A stretch of DNA of 7,966 bases from Cyanobacteria bacterium UBA5018. Its GTDB lineage: Bacteria; Cyanobacteriota; Cyanobacteriia; PCC-6307; Cyanobiaceae. This document shows positions 6,138 through 7,966 of this stretch, piece by piece (the first letter of the stretch is position 1; every line of letters starts with the position of its first letter). A program made the translations under genes and the position numbers. The notes under the pieces were generated by a model. It searched no databases, was not told the DNA's origin, and saw only the letters and a program-made list of their open reading frames with translations. The stretch is from positions 1 to 7,966 of the forward strand of contig DGYA01000006.1 in the NCBI GenBank assembly GCA_002396505.1, read 5' to 3'.

Positions 6138-6461
6138 TTGCTCCCCACAATTGGCAACACCCTTCAATTCTTAATATCCTGCAATCAGTGGTTTCCCACG
6201 CCCGGTTCAATCGCAGGGCTGATCGGCCTCCTGCGTCAACACAGCCAATTCGCCCCCCAGCGCTACCTGGTGCTGCTCTGGGTCTACGGCCAGGGCTTCT
6301 GCTGCGAGCAGTTGTTCCGCGACCAGAATTCGGGAATCTTCCAGCTGGAGAGCAGCGGCTTGCGCGATCCTGAACGCATCGATCGGCTGCTGCTGGTAGT
6401 AGCGATCGCTGTACTGGCGGGCAGTCTGCAGAGATTCGCCGTGAGCCTGATCGGCGAATGA
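6138..6461 (+). pseudogene. IS4-type transposase remnant
   Basis: The frame encodes 107 residues whose second half resembles the C-terminus of IS4-type DDE transposases: a Glu-Gln-Leu-Phe-Arg-Asp segment, then Gly-x-Phe-Gln-Leu-Glu, then Asp-Pro-Glu-Arg-Ile-Asp-Arg-Leu-Leu-Leu-Val. The family's Y-(2)-R-(3)-E-(6)-K signature can be laid on residues 50-64 with exact spacing. Y50 and E57 are kept, but R is G53 and K is N64, so the protein would be inactive. The first two catalytic aspartates and most of the enzyme are missing, and the frame ends at TGA right after a Ser-Leu-Ile-Gly-Glu segment. The first 35 or so residues are not recognisable. I saw no terminal inverted repeats or target duplication. 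The remnant fills most of the space between the membrane protein and the toxin-antitoxin genes and marks past mobile-element activity. Confidence 0.65.
6402..6409. repeat. HIP1 palindrome (GCGATCGC)
   Basis: Exact cyanobacterial HIP1 octamer inside the transposase remnant. A copy within decayed mobile DNA suggests the insertion came from, or has long resided in, a HIP1-rich cyanobacterial genome. Confidence 0.85.
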
Positions 6462-6472
6462 TAAGCCTCGTG

Positions 6473-6502
6473 TTGGCCCAAAGGCCGCATCGGCACTAGA
6501 CT
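6473..6502 (+). promoter_or_regulatory. Possible promoter of the YefM-YoeB module
   Basis: TTGGCC (6473-6478) and TAGACT (6497-6502) are separated by 18 bp, each matching four of six bases of the sigma-70 consensus. The -10 is followed four bases later by the inverted repeat at 6507-6522, which would cover the start of transcription. Weak on its own, but well placed. Confidence 0.35.
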
Positions 6503-6506
6503 TGCG

Positions 6507-6522
6507 GTACGCTTTTGCGTAC
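6507..6522. promoter_or_regulatory. Inverted repeat, probable antitoxin operator
   Basis: GTACGC-TTTT-GCGTAC is a perfect 6-bp inverted repeat with a 4-base spacer, ending 16 bp before the antitoxin GTG. Phd/YefM antitoxins repress their own operons by binding palindromes near the promoter, so this is the natural operator candidate. Confidence 0.55.
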
Positions 6523-6538
6523 GTTCCTGGGGGACCCT

Positions 6539-6781
6539 GTGACCACTGTGTCGGCCACGGAAGCCCGCAGGCGCCTCTATGCCCTGATTGATGAGGTGGG
6601 CCAATCCCATCAACCGGTGCAGATCCACGGCAAGCGCGGCAACGCGGTGCTGATATCAGAAGCCGACTGGCGCTCGATTCAGGAAACGCTCCATCTGCTG
6701 GCCATCCCAGGGATGCGCGAATCGATCCTGGAGGGAATGGCTAGCGAAGCAGCGGAGCTGAGCCCCGAACCAGGCTGGTGA
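6539..6781 (+). CDS. Phd/YefM-family antitoxin
   Basis: An 80-residue type II antitoxin. The N-terminal fold Thr-Thr-Val-Ser-Ala-Thr-Glu-Ala-Arg-x-x-Leu-Tyr-x-Leu-Ile-Asp-Glu-Val (residues 2-20) is the typical Phd/YefM DNA-binding dimer domain. It is followed by Gln-Ile-His-Gly-Lys-Arg-Gly-Asn-Ala-Val-Leu-Ile-Ser (about 29-41) and a helical, acidic C-terminal tail that would wrap and block the toxin. The GTG at 6539 was chosen because GGGGGA lies 4 nt upstream and the protein then begins at the conserved motif; a TTG at 6515 would add eight unconserved residues and place the start inside the palindrome. The stop overlaps the toxin start (GTGA), so translation is coupled. The inverted repeat at 6507-6522 probably mediates autorepression. 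Confidence 0.9.
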   Translation: MTTVSATEARRRLYALIDEVGQSHQPVQIHGKRGNAVLISEADWRSIQETLHLLAIPGMRESILEGMASEAAELSPEPGW

Positions 6782-7047
6782 GCTGGACCGTTCTGTTCAC
6801 CAAACAGGCCCAAAAGGATGCCCGCAAACTCACCTCCGCTTCGCCGGCCCTGAAGCAGAAGGCCCAGGCCCTGCTCGATCTGTTGGCGGCTGACCCCTAC
6901 CAACAACCACCGCCCTACGAAGCCCTGGTGGGAGATCTGCGCGGATCCTGCTCCAGGTGCATCAACATCCAACACCGGTTGGTTTATCAGCTGCTGGAGG
7001 ACATGCGGCTGGTGAAGGTGTTACGGATGTGGAGTCACTACGAGTAG
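6778..7047 (+). CDS. yoeB: YoeB-family toxin (ribosome-dependent mRNA interferase)
   Basis: An 89-residue toxin of the Txe/YoeB family, which cleaves mRNA in the ribosomal A site and is neutralised by the YefM protein encoded just upstream. Family landmarks are the Trp-Thr-Val-Leu-Phe-Thr-Lys-Gln-Ala N-terminus, the Pro-Pro-Tyr-Glu-x-Leu-Val-Gly-Asp-Leu-x-Gly block with E48, Asn-Ile-Gln-His-Arg-Leu-Val-Tyr with R67, and the terminal Met-Trp-Ser-His-Tyr-Glu with H87-Y88. These match E46, R65, H83 and Y84 of E. coli YoeB, so the toxin looks catalytically intact. One oddity is Ser-Arg-Cys (58/60/61 region): C61 sits where relatives usually carry a second arginine. The GTG start overlaps the antitoxin stop by three bases (6779-6781), which explains coupled synthesis. 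Confidence 0.93.
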   Translation: MSWTVLFTKQAQKDARKLTSASPALKQKAQALLDLLAADPYQQPPPYEALVGDLRGSCSRCINIQHRLVYQLLEDMRLVKVLRMWSHYE

Positions 7048-7253
7048 GCGCGATAGTTCACACTGAAGGTCAGTCAAGCAACAGCAATTCGGCAGCGCCC
7101 GTCGCAGATGCCCATGACGCGCAACTGCTGGCCAAACTCAAGCGCCTTTACAGCCTGGAAGCGTTCACCCAGATCCGCTGGCAGTTCGCAGACCTCAGCC
7201 GCCTCGGCGCAAACGAAGAGGCAAAGGCGCTGCACGAGTCATTGTGCGACTAA
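7029..7253 (+). CDS. Small hypothetical protein between two toxin-antitoxin modules
   Basis: An open frame of 74 residues from a GTG at 7029 that overlaps the last 19 bases of yoeB. The first 30 residues are low-complexity (Ser/Asn/Ala). Residues about 31-74 read like a compact helical protein (Leu-Leu-Ala-Lys-Leu-Lys-Arg-Leu-Tyr-Ser-Leu-Glu, Ile-Arg-Trp-Gln-Phe-Ala-Asp-Leu). There is no recognisable family and no Shine-Dalgarno. The stop TAA lies on the left edge of the inverted repeat of the next module. It could be a third member of the YoeB operon, the remnant of a lost gene, or a chance frame. Confidence 0.35.
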   Translation: MESLRVGAIVHTEGQSSNSNSAAPVADAHDAQLLAKLKRLYSLEAFTQIRWQFADLSRLGANEEAKALHESLCD

Positions 7254-7267
7254 ACTAAGACTTAGTT
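7253..7267. promoter_or_regulatory. Inverted repeat, probable operator of the Phd-VapC module
   Basis: AACTAAG-A-CTTAGTT is a perfect 7-bp inverted repeat with a one-base centre, 14 bp before the antitoxin ATG. TAAACT (7251-7256) overlaps its left arm and could serve as a -10 element. The arrangement fits autorepression by the Phd-type antitoxin. Confidence 0.6.
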
Positions 7268-7281
7268 CAAAGCGGTGCGTC

Positions 7282-7530
7282 ATGGTCGTCGCGAAGAAGC
7301 CCCTGGCTAACCAGCATCTGGTGAATGTGCACCAGGCGAATATCTATCTCTCCCAGTTGCTGCAGGAGGTGGAGCAAGCGCAGGAGGTGGTGATCGCCCG
7401 CTTGGGGGTGCCGATTGCCCGGCTGGTGGCCTGGCAGGCTCCGGCCCAGCCGGTGGCGGCGCCTGGGGCCATGCGCCGCCAGATCGCCCTGGCCGATGAT
7501 TTCGATGCGCCCCTTGATGGGTTGTTTTAG
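7282..7530 (+). CDS. Phd-type antitoxin of a VapC module
   Basis: An 82-residue antitoxin. After a basic leader (Val-Val-Ala-Lys-Lys) the core reads Val-Asn-Val-His-Gln-Ala-x-x-Tyr-Leu-Ser-Gln-Leu-Leu-x-Glu-Val-Glu (about 14-31), then Glu-Val-Val-Ile-Ala-Arg-x-Gly-x-Pro-Ile-Ala-Arg-Leu (about 35-48), the Phd DNA-binding domain. The tail Ala-Asp-Asp-Phe-Asp-Ala-Pro-Leu (about 71-78) is the usual toxin-binding segment of antitoxins paired with PIN toxins. The ATG at 7282 is used; a GTG at 7321 would begin right at the conserved core and cannot be excluded. The toxin gene starts 8 bp after the stop. The operator-like palindrome lies directly upstream. Confidence 0.9.
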   Translation: MVVAKKPLANQHLVNVHQANIYLSQLLQEVEQAQEVVIARLGVPIARLVAWQAPAQPVAAPGAMRRQIALADDFDAPLDGLF

Positions 7531-7538
7531 GCGTTGCA

Positions 7539-7966
7539 GTGACGCGGCTGCTGATCGATACCCATCTGGTGCTGTGGTGGCTGAACGGCGATCCACGGCT
7601 GCCCCAGCCGGTGGTGAAGCGGCTGCAGGCGCCGGAGGCCGAGGTTTTCGTTAGCCAGGCGTCCCTGTTGGAGATGGCGATCAAGGCGTCGATCGGCCGG
7701 CTGCAGGTGGATCTGCCCGAATTGGAACGCCAGGTGCCCTTGCAGGGTTTCCGTTGGCTGCCGATCAGCAACGCCCACCTGCTGGCGGTGGGGGATCTGG
7801 AAACCGATGGAGCTCATCGAGATCCCTTTGATCGCCTGCTGGTGTGCCAGAGCCGGGTGGAGCCGATGCTGTTGCTGACTTTGGATACCCAGCTGCGCAG
7901 CTATGGCGCCACCCCGCACCATGAAATTGACGTGACCCCCTTTAGGAGTTTGCAGAAAAACCAGCC
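7539..7966 (+). CDS. VapC-family PIN-domain toxin, 3' end beyond window
   Basis: The frame is open from GTG 7539 to the window edge (142 full codons, no stop). PIN-domain ribonucleases of this family cleave RNA using clustered acidic residues that bind Mg2+. Here they are D7 (Leu-Leu-Ile-Asp-Thr-His), E45 (Ser-Leu-Leu-Glu-Met-Ala-Ile-Lys), D98 in His-Arg-Asp-Pro-Phe-Asp-Arg-Leu-Leu (93-101), and D116 (Thr-Leu-Asp-Thr). The Ile-Gly-Arg-Leu segment (52-55) is also typical of the Phd-partnered subgroup. The usual length is near 125-135 residues, so this copy carries a modest C-terminal extension or ends shortly outside the window. The toxin is encoded right after its Phd-type antitoxin with the same orientation, a standard toxin-antitoxin pair. 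Confidence 0.9.
   Translation, partial: MTRLLIDTHLVLWWLNGDPRLPQPVVKRLQAPEAEVFVSQASLLEMAIKASIGRLQVDLPELERQVPLQGFRWLPISNAHLLAVGDLETDGAHRDPFDRLLVCQSRVEPMLLLTLDTQLRSYGATPHHEIDVTPFRSLQKNQ

Noticed and set aside
7108..7281. Upstream in-frame extension of the second antitoxin
   Set aside because: The 58 extra residues are Ser/Arg/Thr-rich, run through the operator palindrome and do not match Phd proteins.

Overview
The window looks like chromosomal DNA from a GC-rich, probably freshwater or brackish picocyanobacterium of the Synechococcus/Cyanobium type. Three things support this. The conserved genes read like their cyanobacterial counterparts: a two-domain histidine phosphatase, a dihydroorotase-like protein and a cyanobacterial-style signal peptidase I. 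The cyanobacterial HIP1 palindrome GCGATCGC occurs four times. Many starts are GTG or TTG with weak Shine-Dalgarno sequences. The assignment rests on protein recognition only; no search was run.

Left part, 1-4313 (housekeeping). The N-terminal part of a membrane protein resembling CPBP-family proteases runs off the left edge on the minus strand. It diverges from a two-gene plus-strand operon: a tandem-domain histidine phosphatase, then a dihydroorotase-like protein that has lost several metal ligands and is probably not a working dihydroorotase. After an AT-rich convergent spacer comes lepB (signal peptidase I) on the minus strand. It carries a long insert and four cysteines.

Middle, 4379-6110. 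Divergent from lepB is a 546-residue membrane protein of unknown function. It has an 18-bp minisatellite in a hydrophilic linker and a stretch that resembles S2-S4 of a voltage-sensor domain. A G-rich 12-bp tandem repeat lies just after its stop codon.

Right part, 6138-7966 (accessory island). A decayed IS4-type transposase remnant is followed by two type II toxin-antitoxin modules in the same orientation: Phd/YefM-YoeB, then Phd/VapC (PIN domain). Each module has a perfect inverted repeat just upstream that is placed as an autorepression operator. A small unrecognised ORF lies between the modules. The VapC gene runs off the right edge.

I found no CRISPR array, tRNA or rRNA, and no clear sign of an entirely new multi-gene system. 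The most unusual items are the degenerate dihydroorotase, the voltage-sensor-like membrane protein, the HIP1-seeded coding repeat and the double toxin-antitoxin island with its spacer ORF.
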